From: Aurantiochytrium sp. KH105 | Lineage: Eukaryota; Sar; Bigyra; Thraustochytrida; Thraustochytriidae | Assembly (NCBI GenBank): GCA_003116975.1 | Contig: BGKB01000047.1 | Span: 1 to 64,000, forward strand | Length of the DNA stretch: 64,000 bases | Direction: 5' to 3' | In this document: positions 22,501-32,800 of the stretch, piece after piece | Layout of the letters: each line of letters begins with the position of its first letter | How positions within the stretch are numbered: the stretch's first letter is position 1 | The notes under the pieces: generated by a model | What the model saw: the letters and a program-made list of their open reading frames with translations, nothing else | Database searches by the model: none | What the model was told of the DNA's origin: nothing | Translations under genes and position numbers: made by a program

Positions 22501-22992
22501 GCAGACTGGCAGGCCGTCTACTGCGATGCCGTGAGCTCGCTCCGTGATGCCTCGCAGTCCGAGGAGACTTGGCAGGCCTTCTGTGTCTCGCGTCTGCAGA
22601 ACGAGGGTTTCGCCGCCGTGGTGGCCGAGCTTGGAGACGGTCGTCTTACGTCTTCATCACAGAGCGAGTACTGCGCTAGCTCCGCCACCGAGTACGGACT
22701 CAAGTCTGATAGCGATGGTTGCATGCCTGGCGTCACCGTAGAGTACCAGACCACCGAGGGCAACTGGACCGAGCTCTTCTTCGTGCCGCAAAACCTGCCT
22801 CCTTGCGGCGATACCCTCGAGATCTCCGCCACAGACTTCCCCGAACTCTTTGTGCATCCCATTCGCTTTGTTCAATGCGAGCTGGATACCACGGCCTGCC
22901 CCGTGGCCTCTCACACCGACTCTTATTGCGCAGCTGCGCAAGGGTACACGATCTCGTACATGTTTACCCAAGCTGACAGCGTTTGCAGTTAA
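19513..22992 (+). CDS. Secreted two-module cysteine-rich protein, paralogue 2
   Basis: 1,159 residues from the ATG at 19513. Upstream the frame is open from 19402 but without a better start, and this Met opens a signal peptide (Arg-rich start, Ala/Val/Leu core, cleavage near NSAQA). Module A begins with paired CxxC/CC motifs and GDPDCVSFD (GDP at residue ~137); module B repeats at ~712 with GDPLISSFYG, a spacing of ~575 residues. Module A carries a basic, cysteine-bounded segment, CKQGRSPCRRQRDHMGNRC. Matching N-glycosylation sequons occur in both modules (NLTLGERG; NVSLSGEA). An acidic Asp/Ser linker separates the modules. It ends shortly after its last Cys with no anchor. It is closest to paralogue 3. 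Function is unknown; an extracellular, disulfide-rich role is inferred from the signal peptide and cysteines. Confidence 0.88.
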   Translation: MEPKSARARRAPATLAAAAAAGVAVLLLANSAQAVAPACGAGSSSYIYQANTRCIDNGLNGVESATVSLDTCCGTATDTGIVADGDSQTCRDVTSLYPYCETPDDCDVSDADILTISLDIATAEASDTCCRSCKCVGDPDCVSFDNTPASWVLCDGRRKSNCKQGRSPCRRQRDHMGNRCKWIKKDPEYLGWDVDGSPCQVNWEKSGHPTMLMYQTGLFSVNLTLGERGVIDSVLVTTGESGTDYVLDADACFEHDPRLNPNDYAAAEEAWTSSSGDAIPDTWSVSTPNSVEIMWNVVDDATQSIVEIYCTQPPGTNRTRLDVKRLYSLVNETDASDEDGFCITNTIDRGLATTKYANADDDYEFQQKCLVQTLPGLLATCKIIMGAECTPYSLDDYITEWCQNADITNTDLDGDVDECIRMLVKKGSETVRGERWTRYICQLNRVDDVDECMALVSQFGWAQFLMDNSDGLVDSGNELSSCASSVTDYSTLEGENATCAFGIFVEYLPSGEATDADAEWVQAFFIPADLVPCNNELVIDGTQYPELFAYPFRFRQCTLDSSCLADSACAPTLGFDASVTFESTCEDLLRSDDECFSTQCPMNADVVSSPQAVCEDAPSAPLEIGSCDSCCVTGAILESDSGDDDLDAGTTGEVVDSETCRQLIIQSPYCDTTTQSDICDSLTAEDGEAVLTLEFTMNTTEMSCCRSCAAWGDPLISSFYGETSKWINCDGRNSRCSVKEDVCESQLDHAGNACVYNATIADLIEIGSDIGAYGSPCQSNVSLSGEAVLTMYETEGFRVTITNGERSVITHATIELTNDVYELDPSQCFNDDPYDAWTLSDGSDPTQGTLDLTFSDTDRDNEKQWTIRDSDTGIFMKIVCLRRVSQAGYVGGYRMNIESLIDTVANRTTSSGFCETGTIDYGLATINSNGEICQENIEDLVEFCRAVAEPSCMKEQVADLVEDWCDTANVYVSYDNHAKKCVNAIKPSRSNSNKVLADWQAVYCDAVSSLRDASQSEETWQAFCVSRLQNEGFAAVVAELGDGRLTSSSQSEYCASSATEYGLKSDSDGCMPGVTVEYQTTEGNWTELFFVPQNLPPCGDTLEISATDFPELFVHPIRFVQCELDTTACPVASHTDSYCAAAQGYTISYMFTQADSVCS

Positions 22993-24896
22993 GGTGGTAG
23001 GAGGCCTTTCCGTAGATTGCACAGCTTTTCACATGTGAACGTCAATCGCTGACTCCCTGGGGCTCCAGCAAGTGGTCGGCTCGGTGATTCTCCTTGGCAG
23101 TATTTAGCGCCGCGTTGACATGCGACTCACTCAGATAACATATATATGTCTTGACATCACTCTTTTATCCATCCATCATCAGCATGCTTGATCATCATCC
23201 TGTCCCATCTTCATGGTGAGAAACGCAAGCTCAGAATGGTCTTTTGTGTTACCCAGGCGTTCGTGGTCGTCTCATGCGCGCAAGTTGTGTGGTGCGAATT
23301 GGACGAAATTTATGTTTGCCAACACCTCTCGCTACGTATTGCTTCCAGACTTGCTCGACCTCGGCACCCTGCAACAGAGAAGATGCACACGCAGAACCGA
23401 GAGCATCTCGTTATAATCAACGCCGCCATGCTCGTGACCGACTCCGTGTGAAAAGCCAGCCACCACGGCTATATTCGGTCCGTTGCCAAGAAAATGCTCA
23501 GGAACCCAGCACGGGGCTTCCGGGCTCCACATTCGTCCAATCGTGGCGACTCAGCTCCGGCCCAATCCGCTCAACTGTCTCATCATTGCAAGTCAGGCCA
23601 AAGCCCTTGGTTTCATTGACGTTCACGGAACAATCTTGAATCAGCGTTTCGGGCTCGATCGGCCGCGTTTCCTATCCTGGTCCGGGTCTCCGGTTTCCGT
23701 CCCCGATGCCCACGCCTGCGCGCGTGATGCCCTGTACCCCCGTATTCTCTCGGCATATGCCCTCAACGGGACTTGCAAGTGGACGGTCCGCATCTCTCTC
23801 CTGGGAATTGCGTCGCTGCGCCCACAAAGGTCCCCTGGGACCTCGTCCATTGCGTTTGAGGCTCACTCGCTCCAGGCTCGGTCTCGCCCTTCGCGCCGCC
23901 TCGGGAAACTTCTGGGTATGCCTCTTCTTCGCCCCCGCCCCCACGGCCTTACGACTTGTGCTTCCTCGCGACGCGAAAAACTGGACGCTAATCTGTCGCT
24001 GTCAAGTTGGAGCAGCCATCAGCTAGGACGCATCGTCATCTTTCTTACTGTTAGTAGAAGCAGAAGGAAAGGAAATTATAAAGGGAAAAGGTCGGAGTCC
24101 AAGAATCCAATATGGCAGACCCCACAGTGGGCGCTCTCGCACATTTCCGCGCTCCCCAAGCCAGTCCCTGGGACCGCGCGACGGGACGCCCTGCGTCCCC
24201 GAGCGTCGCGTGGCCAGCGCCTTGTGCCTCGCGCCGCGCCGCGCCGCGCCTCACTGCGCTGCGCCGCGCTGCGCTCCGTCACGTCTCCGGCCGGCCTGCT
24301 TGTCTGCGCGGACGGGGCGGGCTCGTTGCCCACCAACTCGCTCCTCGCTCGCTGGCTTCTCGTACTTTTCCATAGAAAAGAAAGAAAAAAAAAAGTAAAA
24401 GAATGGAAAACTCCGAGCGACGCGAACTGGCCATGGTGGCTGTGAGAATGGTGGGGCCGGCGACAGGCTGCGCGCATACGCTCTTGGCCAGCCAGCCGGT
24501 CCGAAGTGAGAGCCCACGCGCACGATGAGGGAACACCAACGGGACACGGCCGGCTCCTACTCCCGTGTAGTTCACAGTGGGAGAGAGAGGGCACGTGAGG
24601 GAGAGTGAGAGCGGGAGCGTGCACCTGAAACAAGGGGCGATATGGGGTACCAAGGGGAAATCAGCGGGGAAAGAATCCAGTCATCGCGCCAAGACGACAC
24701 CGTCCGGGCTGCTGCCCACCATCGCCATCGCCATCGCCATCGCAAGCAAACCTGCAACAGCAAACCCCAAACACCAAGACCACCGCGACAACACAACCGA
24801 AACGAGCGAACGAAGTAACAAAGGAAAGGACTAGACACAAGGAAAGAAAAGGAAAAGGAAAGGAAAGGACGAACTGGGACACTTGTACATCAGAGA
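22993..24896. other. 1.9 kb spacer between paralogues 2 and 3
   Basis: No gene supported. The first ~400 bases are AT-richer, with a TATATATG run near 23141, and fit a 3' region. The rest becomes GC-rich towards paralogue 3. A CCCACAGTGGG palindrome lies at 24121-24131 and a related TCACAGTGGG near 24571. A purine-rich AGGAAA tract (24815-24870) directly precedes the next start codon. An open plus-strand frame at 23483-24445 has no recognisable domain and biased composition. Confidence 0.45.
24121..24131. promoter_or_regulatory. CCCACAGTGGG motif upstream of paralogue 3
   Basis: Same interrupted palindrome core as at 10277 upstream of paralogue 1. It lies ~770 bases before the start of paralogue 3. 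A regulatory role is inferred only from recurrence. Confidence 0.25.
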
Positions 24897-27800
24897 ATGA
24901 GCACGACGCAGAGCACGCGCCGCACGGCAGCGGCCGCCGTCATGGTCGCAGTAGTGGCCGTACTGGCCAGCACCACAGAGTCAATGGCGCCCTCGTGCGG
25001 GGCCGGAGGCAACTCGTACATCTACCAGTCGAACACGCGCTGCGTGTCGAATGACGGTGTCACAAGTCTGGAGTCGCCGAGCGCGTCTTACTCGACCTGC
25101 TGCGGCGTCGATACTGATAGCGGCATCGTTTCGGCCGACGACGCCCAGACCTGCCGCGGCGTCACCTCCGTGTACCCATACTGCGAAAGCCCGGATGACT
25201 GCGATGTCGATGAGGATGATACCCTCATCATCAGTCTTGCCGTCGATACCGCAGATGCCAGCGACACATGCTGCCGTTCCTGCAAGTGCGTCGGTGATCC
25301 CGATTGCGTCTCCTTTGACAGCACACCCGCGTCCTGGGTTCTCTGCGATGGCCGCCGCCAAAACAACTGCAAGCAGGGTCGCTCTCCATGCCGTCGCCAG
25401 CGCGACCACATGGGCAACCGCTGCCAGTGGGTCAAGAAGGACCCCGAATACCTTGGCTGGGATATCGATGGCAGCCCCTGCCAGGTTGACTGGGAAAAGT
25501 CTGGCCACCCCACCATGCTCATGTACCAAACGGGCCTCTTCTCCGTCAACCTCACGCTAGGTGAGCGCGGCGTCATCGACAGTGTCCTCATCACGACCGG
25601 CGATGCGGGTGACAACTATATTCTCGATTCCGATGCCTGTTTCGAGCACGACCCGCGCCTCAACCCCAACGACTACGCCGCCGCCGAAGAAGCATGGACT
25701 TCGGAGTCTGGCAACGCCGTCCCTGATACCTGGAGCGTCAGCACCCCAAACAGCGTCGAAATCATGTGGAAGGTCGTCGACGACGCCACGCAGTCCATCG
25801 TCGAGATCTACTGCACACAGCCGCCAGGCACCAGCCGCACGCGCCTCGACATCAAGCGCCTCTACAGCCTTGTCAACGAGACCGATGCCAGCGACGAGGA
25901 CGGCTTTTGCGTCACCAACACCATCGACCGCGGTCTCGCCACTACGAAATTCAAGAACGCTGACGATGACTACGAGTTCCAGCAAAAGTGCCTTGTGCAA
26001 ACCCTTCCCGGAACTCTCGCGACCTGCAAGATCATCATGGGTGCCGAATGCACGCCGTACAGCCTCGATGACTACATCACCGAGTGGTGCCAAAACGCTG
26101 ATATCACCAACACCGACCTCGCTGGCGACGTCGACGAGTGCATCCGCATGCTTGTGAAAAAGGGCACCGAAGCTGAGCGCAGCGAGCGCTGGACGCGATA
26201 CATTTGCCAGCTCAACCGCGTCGACGATGTCGATGAGTGCATGGCTCTCGTCTCTCAGTTCGGCTGGGCCCAATTCCTCATGGACAACTCCGACGGTCTC
26301 GTCGACTCTGGCAATGATTCCTCCAGCTGCGCTTCGAGCGTCGCTGCCTACTCCAAGCTCGAGGGCGACAACGCGACGTGTGCCTTTGGCATTTTTGTCG
26401 AGTACCTTCCCAGCGGAGACGCCACTGACGAGGACGCGGTTTGGGAGCAGGCCTTCTTCATTCCCGCCGACCTTGTGCCGTGCAACAACGAGCTCGCCGT
26501 GAGCGGTTCAGAATACGCGGAGCTCTTTGCCTACCCGATTCGCTTTCGCCAGTGCTCCCTCGACGCGAGCTGCCTTGCCGACTCGGCGTGCGCCCCCACC
26601 CTTGGCTTTGACGTGTCCATCAACTTTTCCACTGACGACTGCCCGCCCACCACTTCCGATGATGGCAACCTTTGCTTTGACGCGGAGTGCCCCATGAACT
26701 CGGACGTTGTCTCGAACCCGCAGTCGGTGTGCGAGACCGTCCCGAACGCCCCCCTCGAACTTGGCTCCTGCGAGTCTTGCTGCGTCGCCGATTCTATTCT
26801 TAGCTCCGATGACAGCTCTGATGACAGTGAGGACGAGCAAACGTGCCGCCAGCTTACGATCCAGGCGCCGTACTGTGACACCAACCAAGAATCGATGCAA
26901 GACATCTGCGACAAGCTCGTTTCCGAGGAAGGCCAGGGTGTGCTTACTGTCGACTTTACCATGGATACGACCGAAATGAACTGCTGCCGCTCCTGCGCTG
27001 CCTGGGGTGACCCGCTCATCTCGAACTTTTACGGCGAGACCAGCAAGTGGATCAACTGCGACGGCCGCAACAGCCGCTGCAATGTCAAGGAAAACGTCTG
27101 CACCGAGCAGCTTGACCACGCCGGTAACGCTTGCGTCTACAACCCCGACATTGCAGCCTTAATCGAGACAGGATCCGACATTGGCGCCTACGGCTCGCCT
27201 TGCCAGTCGAACGTGTCACTCTCGGGCGAGGCCATTCTCACAATGTACGAGACCGACGGTTTCCGTGTCAACATTACCAACGGCGAGCGCAGCGTCATTA
27301 CCCATGCGACCATCGAGACTGTTGCGAGCGAGATTTACGCGTTGGACGCCTCGCAGTGCTTTAACGATGACCCGTACGATGCATGGACTCTGGCGAGCGG
27401 TGAAGACGCGCAATCGGGCTCTCTGGCTCTTGCATTCACCGACACCGACCGCGAGCACGAGAAGAAATGGACTGTGCGGGACACCGCGAGCGGCATTTTC
27501 ATGAAGATCGTCTGCCTGCGCCGCGTCTCCAAGTCTGGCTACATCGGCGGCTACCGCATGAACATCGAGACTCTCATTGACACAGTCACGGATCGTGTCT
27601 CGTCGAGCGGCTTTTGCGAGTCGGGCACGATCGACTACGGTCTTGCCACTATCAACAGCAACGGCGAGGTCTGCCAGGAGAACATCGAGGACATTGTTGC
27701 GTTTTGCCGTGCCGTCGCATCGCCTTCGTGCATGAAGGAGCAAATCGTCGAGCTCGTCAACGACTGGTGCGACACCGCTAATGTCTTCTCCAGCTACACG

Positions 27801-28364
27801 AACCATGCTAAAAAGTGCGTCAAGGCGATTAAACCAGGCCGCTCCAACAAGAACAAGGTCCTCGCCGACTGGCAGGCCGTTTACTGCGATGCCGTCAACT
27901 CGCTCCGCGACCCGTCGCAGTCCGAGGAGACCTGGCAAGCACTGTGCGTCTCGCGTCTGCAGAACGAGGGCTTCGCCTCGGTCGTCGCTGATCTCGGAGA
28001 CGGTCGCCTCACCTCTTCCTCGCAGAGCTCGTACTGTGCCAGCTCCGCCACGGAATACTCGCTCAAGTCGGAGAGCGATGGCTGCATGCCGGGTGTCAGT
28101 GTCGAGTACCGGAACTCGGACGGCGACTGGGTGGAGGCCTTCTTCGTTCCCCAGAACCTCCCTCCTTGCGGCGACAGCCTCGAAATTCTCGCCACAGACT
28201 ACCCCGAGCTCTTCCTGCATCCCATTCGTTTCCTCCAGTGCGAGCTCGACTCCACGGCCTGCCCCGTGGCCTCGCACGAGGATTCTTATTGCGCAGCTGC
28301 TCAGGGCTACACGATCTCGTACATGTTTTCCCAGGCGGGCAGCGTCTGCAACGACGACGTCTAA
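24897..28364 (+). CDS. Secreted two-module cysteine-rich protein, paralogue 3
   Basis: 1,155 residues. The ATG opens a signal peptide with an Ala/Val core (cleavage around residue 29, before APSCGAG). Module A has GDPDCVSFD at residue ~133 with the basic patch CKQGRSPCRRQRDHMGNRC; module B has GDPLISNFYG at ~704. Both modules share the order CC-C motifs, GDP, CDGR, GSPCQ, NGER/LGERG, DGFC or SGFC, and a closing PELF-(A/L)-(Y/H)PIRF-x-QC block. Sequons are conserved. The protein is nearly collinear with paralogue 2 and differs mainly in the linker between modules, which is Asp/Ser-rich (SSDDSSDDSEDE). It ends SVCNDDV without a membrane anchor. The family is not recognised; a secreted surface or matrix role is inferred. 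Confidence 0.88.
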   Translation: MSTTQSTRRTAAAAVMVAVVAVLASTTESMAPSCGAGGNSYIYQSNTRCVSNDGVTSLESPSASYSTCCGVDTDSGIVSADDAQTCRGVTSVYPYCESPDDCDVDEDDTLIISLAVDTADASDTCCRSCKCVGDPDCVSFDSTPASWVLCDGRRQNNCKQGRSPCRRQRDHMGNRCQWVKKDPEYLGWDIDGSPCQVDWEKSGHPTMLMYQTGLFSVNLTLGERGVIDSVLITTGDAGDNYILDSDACFEHDPRLNPNDYAAAEEAWTSESGNAVPDTWSVSTPNSVEIMWKVVDDATQSIVEIYCTQPPGTSRTRLDIKRLYSLVNETDASDEDGFCVTNTIDRGLATTKFKNADDDYEFQQKCLVQTLPGTLATCKIIMGAECTPYSLDDYITEWCQNADITNTDLAGDVDECIRMLVKKGTEAERSERWTRYICQLNRVDDVDECMALVSQFGWAQFLMDNSDGLVDSGNDSSSCASSVAAYSKLEGDNATCAFGIFVEYLPSGDATDEDAVWEQAFFIPADLVPCNNELAVSGSEYAELFAYPIRFRQCSLDASCLADSACAPTLGFDVSINFSTDDCPPTTSDDGNLCFDAECPMNSDVVSNPQSVCETVPNAPLELGSCESCCVADSILSSDDSSDDSEDEQTCRQLTIQAPYCDTNQESMQDICDKLVSEEGQGVLTVDFTMDTTEMNCCRSCAAWGDPLISNFYGETSKWINCDGRNSRCNVKENVCTEQLDHAGNACVYNPDIAALIETGSDIGAYGSPCQSNVSLSGEAILTMYETDGFRVNITNGERSVITHATIETVASEIYALDASQCFNDDPYDAWTLASGEDAQSGSLALAFTDTDREHEKKWTVRDTASGIFMKIVCLRRVSKSGYIGGYRMNIETLIDTVTDRVSSSGFCESGTIDYGLATINSNGEVCQENIEDIVAFCRAVASPSCMKEQIVELVNDWCDTANVFSSYTNHAKKCVKAIKPGRSNKNKVLADWQAVYCDAVNSLRDPSQSEETWQALCVSRLQNEGFASVVADLGDGRLTSSSQSSYCASSATEYSLKSESDGCMPGVSVEYRNSDGDWVEAFFVPQNLPPCGDSLEILATDYPELFLHPIRFLQCELDSTACPVASHEDSYCAAAQGYTISYMFSQAGSVCNDDV

Positions 28365-29870
28365 AGCCCAAGCCGTTCCCTGAATCTCTGTTTTGACTGA
28401 CTTTTGAATGCCTGAATTGGCTGCGAAGCCACCACCTAGGCCTACTACATTTTCGCTTTATTTTCTCACGCATGAATCATTTTCATTTCTTCACAACTCA
28501 TTATACTAAGACGAAGGTGACTGACTGTTGCTTTCGCTGCTTCATGGCTCGTTCTTTTCCCTCTTGGCGTGCGTCAAGCTGCGAGCCGGTCTCCAGCCTT
28601 GGTCCAGTCATGGGACCGATATCGCCCTTCGATCTTCGCCACCCCTTTCTACCTCCGCTGCCTTGCTCTCACTGCCCTCCCCCGCCACGAAGCCCTCGTC
28701 GCTGACGACGCCGCTGCCGTCCGCCGCCCGACAAACGTGGCTCCCCTCTCCCTTTTCCTTCCTCTCTTTCCCTCTCTTCCCGCGATCTTTCTCGGCCTTA
28801 TACACCCCTTAAACCCTACCGCAAAGTGTGCACTCTCCCTTTTTCTCCCTTTCCTTCCTTCTCCCCTTTCCTCCCGCCCGGTTCACGCGCTCGCGAATCG
28901 GCTCTCTCGCCTTCGCCGCGGCTCATCGGCGGCCGCGCGCGGGTCCCTCGCCGGCCCTTCCCTTCCCTTCCCTTCCCTCCCTCCCTCCCTGCGCCCCTGC
29001 CGAGCGTCCCTCCGAGTCCCGCGCGGCCGCCGTCACGGGGCGCCATCGCCACTGCGGACGCGCGGAAGCCAGAAGAGGAAGGCCCTCGCGCTTTGATTGT
29101 ATCCCGCTGTGGGGGCTCCGACTCGGCCGCTGCCCTTCTCCCTTCTCCCTCTCTAGTCTCCGCTCTGCTCGGCGCCGCTCGCTGCTCTGCTCTGCTCTGC
29201 TCTGCCTGCGCAAGCGTGACCGACTGCAAGCGCGCGCGCGCAGCCTGGCTGCTCCTCTGCACGCACGCCCGCAGCGCTTCTCTGCACGCTCGCCCGCTCG
29301 CCCGCCCGCCTGCCTTCGGGACGCTCGCCGGGCCCGCGCGGGCACGCACGCGGTGGCATCGCAACCAGCGCCGCGCCGTGCCGAGCCGCGTCTTGCGAAG
29401 CCTCTCCTCCTCTCCGAACACGCGGACGGAGGCAAGAGGGCTGTGCACGCGCACGCGCTGCGCGTCCGTCCGGCCGGCCGCAGCTGCAGCTGGCTGGCTG
29501 GCTGGCTGCAATCAATTAATCGATCGATCGATTGGTCAGTCAAGTGGAGCGAAGGCGTGGCTGGTGACCTCTCCACTACCACTCCTCGTGCACCTTTTGC
29601 CATCAATCAAGTATACATTCATTCCTCGTCTGTATGTATGTATACAAAGGCAGAGTCGCCCGCCTGCCCCTGCTTTTCGCAGGCAGCAAACCCGAAAGAA
29701 AAGCGCGTGCGCGCTCGCTCGCCCTCGACAGCTTCGGCGTCCGCCCGTCCGTCCGTACGTACGTACGCCCGTCTGCTCCGCGCGGGGGCTCTCGCCGCCG
29801 CATCCAAGGGACCGCCCCGCGCGCGGGGAGCTCGTAGCTGGCACGTGCACGGCGAGAAGGTCGCGACGCG
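28365..29870. other. 1.5 kb spacer between paralogues 3 and 4
   Basis: No gene supported. The 3' region of paralogue 3 is AT-richer to ~28540. A pyrimidine-rich stretch (CCTTCC/CTCTTT) spans ~28600-29000, followed by a CTCTG pentamer repeat (29185-29205) and GC-rich DNA up to the next start. A CGCTGTGGGGG word at ~29107 resembles half of the CCAC-N-GTGG motif. CGTA/GTAC words cluster at 29755-29765. Confidence 0.45.
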
Positions 29871-32800
29871 ATGCGCGCCTTCGCGGCCGGCCCCGTGCTG
29901 CTCGCGACGCTCCTCGTGGCAGGGCAAATCGGTGCGGGAGATGCCCAAGCCTCGACCTGCAATTTAGGCGTCAACACCATCTATGCCGTGCAACAACGCT
30001 GCTCTACAGATTCCGGCTTTTCCGGCAGCGTCTCGTACAATACGTGCTGTGGCCTCTGGGATAGCGACTTTGTGTTCTATGAAGATGATAGGGGCGTCTG
30101 CACGTATTTCCAGAATGCATATGGTTACTGCACCAGCGTTGAGGACTGCGATGTTGACGAGGGCGACGTTCTCACCATCAGCCTCACGTTCTCGACCACT
30201 TCGGAGAGCGACACGTGCTGCCGTACCTGTAAATGCGTCGGTGACCCCGATTGTGTCTCCTTCAACAACACCCCAGCGTCATGGGTTCTCTGCGACGGCC
30301 GTCGCAAGGGCGATTGCAAGCAGGGGCGCTCTCCGTGCCGCAAGCAACGCGACCACATGGGCAACCGCTGTCAATGGCTCAAAAACGACCCCGACTACCT
30401 CGGCTGGGAGGCTAGCGGCAGTCCGTGCCAGGTCGACTGGGAGAAGTCGGGCCACCCGACCATGCTCATGTACGAGTCGGGCCTCTTCTCCGTCACCCTC
30501 ACGCTCGGCGAGCGCGGCGTTATCGACAGCCTTTCGGTGACCACTGGCGACACTGGCGACAGCTTCGAGCTCGACGCTGATGCCTGCTTTGAGCATGACC
30601 CCCGGCTCACCCCCGATGATACGTCCGCTGCCAGCGAGGCTTGGACTTCCGCATCGGGCAGCGCAATCCCTGACGCGTGGACCGTTAGCACCCCCAACAG
30701 CGTCGAAATCATGTGGAAGGTCGTGGATGATACCACAGGCACGAACATGCACATCTACTGCACGCAGCCCCCCGACTCTGAACGGACGCGACTCGATGTC
30801 AAGCACCTCTTCACGCTCACCGACGAGTCTGAAGCAGAAGACGAAGACGGCTTTTGCGTGACTAGTACCATCGACCGCGGTCTTGCCACGACAAAGTACG
30901 AGGATGCCACGGACGACTATGAGTTCCAGCAAAAGTGTCTTGTTCAGACCCTCCCTGACCTCCTCGCTACCTGCAAGATCATCATGGGGGCCGACTGCAC
31001 CCCTTATAATCTCGACACCTACGTTACCGAGTGGTGCCTTGCCGCCGATATTACCTATACCGATCTTGCTGGTGACAGAGACGAGTGCATTAGCATGCTC
31101 GTCACCACCGGCTCCGAGAGCGACCGCGGCGAACGTTGGACTCGATACTTGTGCCAGCTCAACCTCGTCGATGACGTTAACGAATGCATGGCGCTTGTGT
31201 CCCAGTTCGGTTGGGCGCAGTTCCTCGTGAGCAACTCCAACGGCCTTGATCAATCGGAGGACAGCCTTACCGCAAGCTGCGCTTCGAGCGTAACTGCATA
31301 CTCGAAGCGCGAGGGTGATAGTGCGGTTTGCGCCTACGGCGTCTTTATCGATTACCTCGTGAGCGGTACCGTCGATGAGGATGACGCCGTGTGGGAGCAG
31401 GCTTTCTTTATTCCGTACAGTCTGCCGCCCTGCAATGGCCAGCTCCTCATTGACGGCACCCAATACTCTGAGCTCTTTGCTTACCCTATTCGCATGTCTC
31501 GGTGCTCTCAAAGCATTGATTGCGTTGCAGATCTGGAATGCGCTCCGATTCCTGGTTTCTCGGTGTCCTTCGACTTTAGCACAGAGAACTGCACGGTGGA
31601 CGGTGAAGTATATTCTTCAGATGTGTACGTGGAGGAAGATTGTTTCGCCTCGGAATGCGAAGCGAATGAGGACGTGACCTCGAATCCGCAAACCGTTTGC
31701 GAAGCCGTCCCAGACAGCCCGCTCGAGCTCGGCACTTGCGAGTCGTGCTGTGTCGCCGAGACACTCCTTGGAGTTGACGGCTCTGACAGCTCGGACACAC
31801 CACGATGCCGCGAGGTGTACACCCAAGAAGCGTACTGCAATACTCTCGACGAATCCTTGACCGAAACCTGTGCGAGGCTCATTTCCGAGGAAGGCGAAGG
31901 TGTCCTCACTGTGGAGCTCAGCATGGACTCCTCCGAGTTGGATTGCTGCCGCACATGCGCCGCCTGGGGTGACCCGCTCATTTCCAGCTTTTCTGGCGAA
32001 ACTTCCAAGTGGATCAACTGCGATGGCCGGAACAGCAACTGCAAAGTGAAAAAGAACGTCTGCAAGAAGCAGCGTGACCAAGCTGGCAACAAGTGCGTCT
32101 ACAATGCCACGATTGCCGAACTGATCGAGATTGGCTCCGACATTGGCGCCTATGGCTCGCCTTGTCAATCCGATGTGTCTCTGTCGGGCGAGGCCATTCT
32201 CACCATGTACGAGACCGAAGGTTTCCGTATCAACATCACCAACGGCGAGCGCAGTGTCATCACCCACGCGACCATCGAGACTTTGACCGACGTGTTCACC
32301 TTTGACTCGTCGCTGTGCTTCAATGAGGATCCCTATGAAGCGTGGACTTCGGCGAGCGGCGACGACGTTACGGACGGCCCCCTCGCTCTTATGTTCGCCG
32401 ATACGGACCGGGAGCACGAGAAAAAGTGGACGGTACGCGACTCCGAGAGCGGCATCTTCATGAAGATCGTCTGTCTGCGCCGCGTGTCCCAAGCTGGCTA
32501 CGTCGGAGGCTATCGCATGAACATTGAATCTCTCATCGACACAATCACCAACCGCACCACATCCAGCGGATTCTGCGAGACCGGTACAATCGACTACGGC
32601 CTTGCCACCATCAACAAGAATGGCGATGTGTGCCAGCAAAACATCGAGGGCATTGTTCAGTTCTGCAGCGCCGTCGCATCGCCTTCGTGCCAGCAAAGTC
32701 AAGTCACTGAGAACATCAAGAACTGGTGCGACACCGCCAATGTCTTTGTTCAGTACGTCGACCATGCCAAGAAATGCGTCAAGGCCATTGACCCCTCACG

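Noticed and set aside
7861-24120. Scattered AAGATGGCGC-type words (for example 9121, 16787) resembling an animal YY1 site
   Set aside because: Short, GC-rich, not consistently placed, and YY1 is not expected in a protist.
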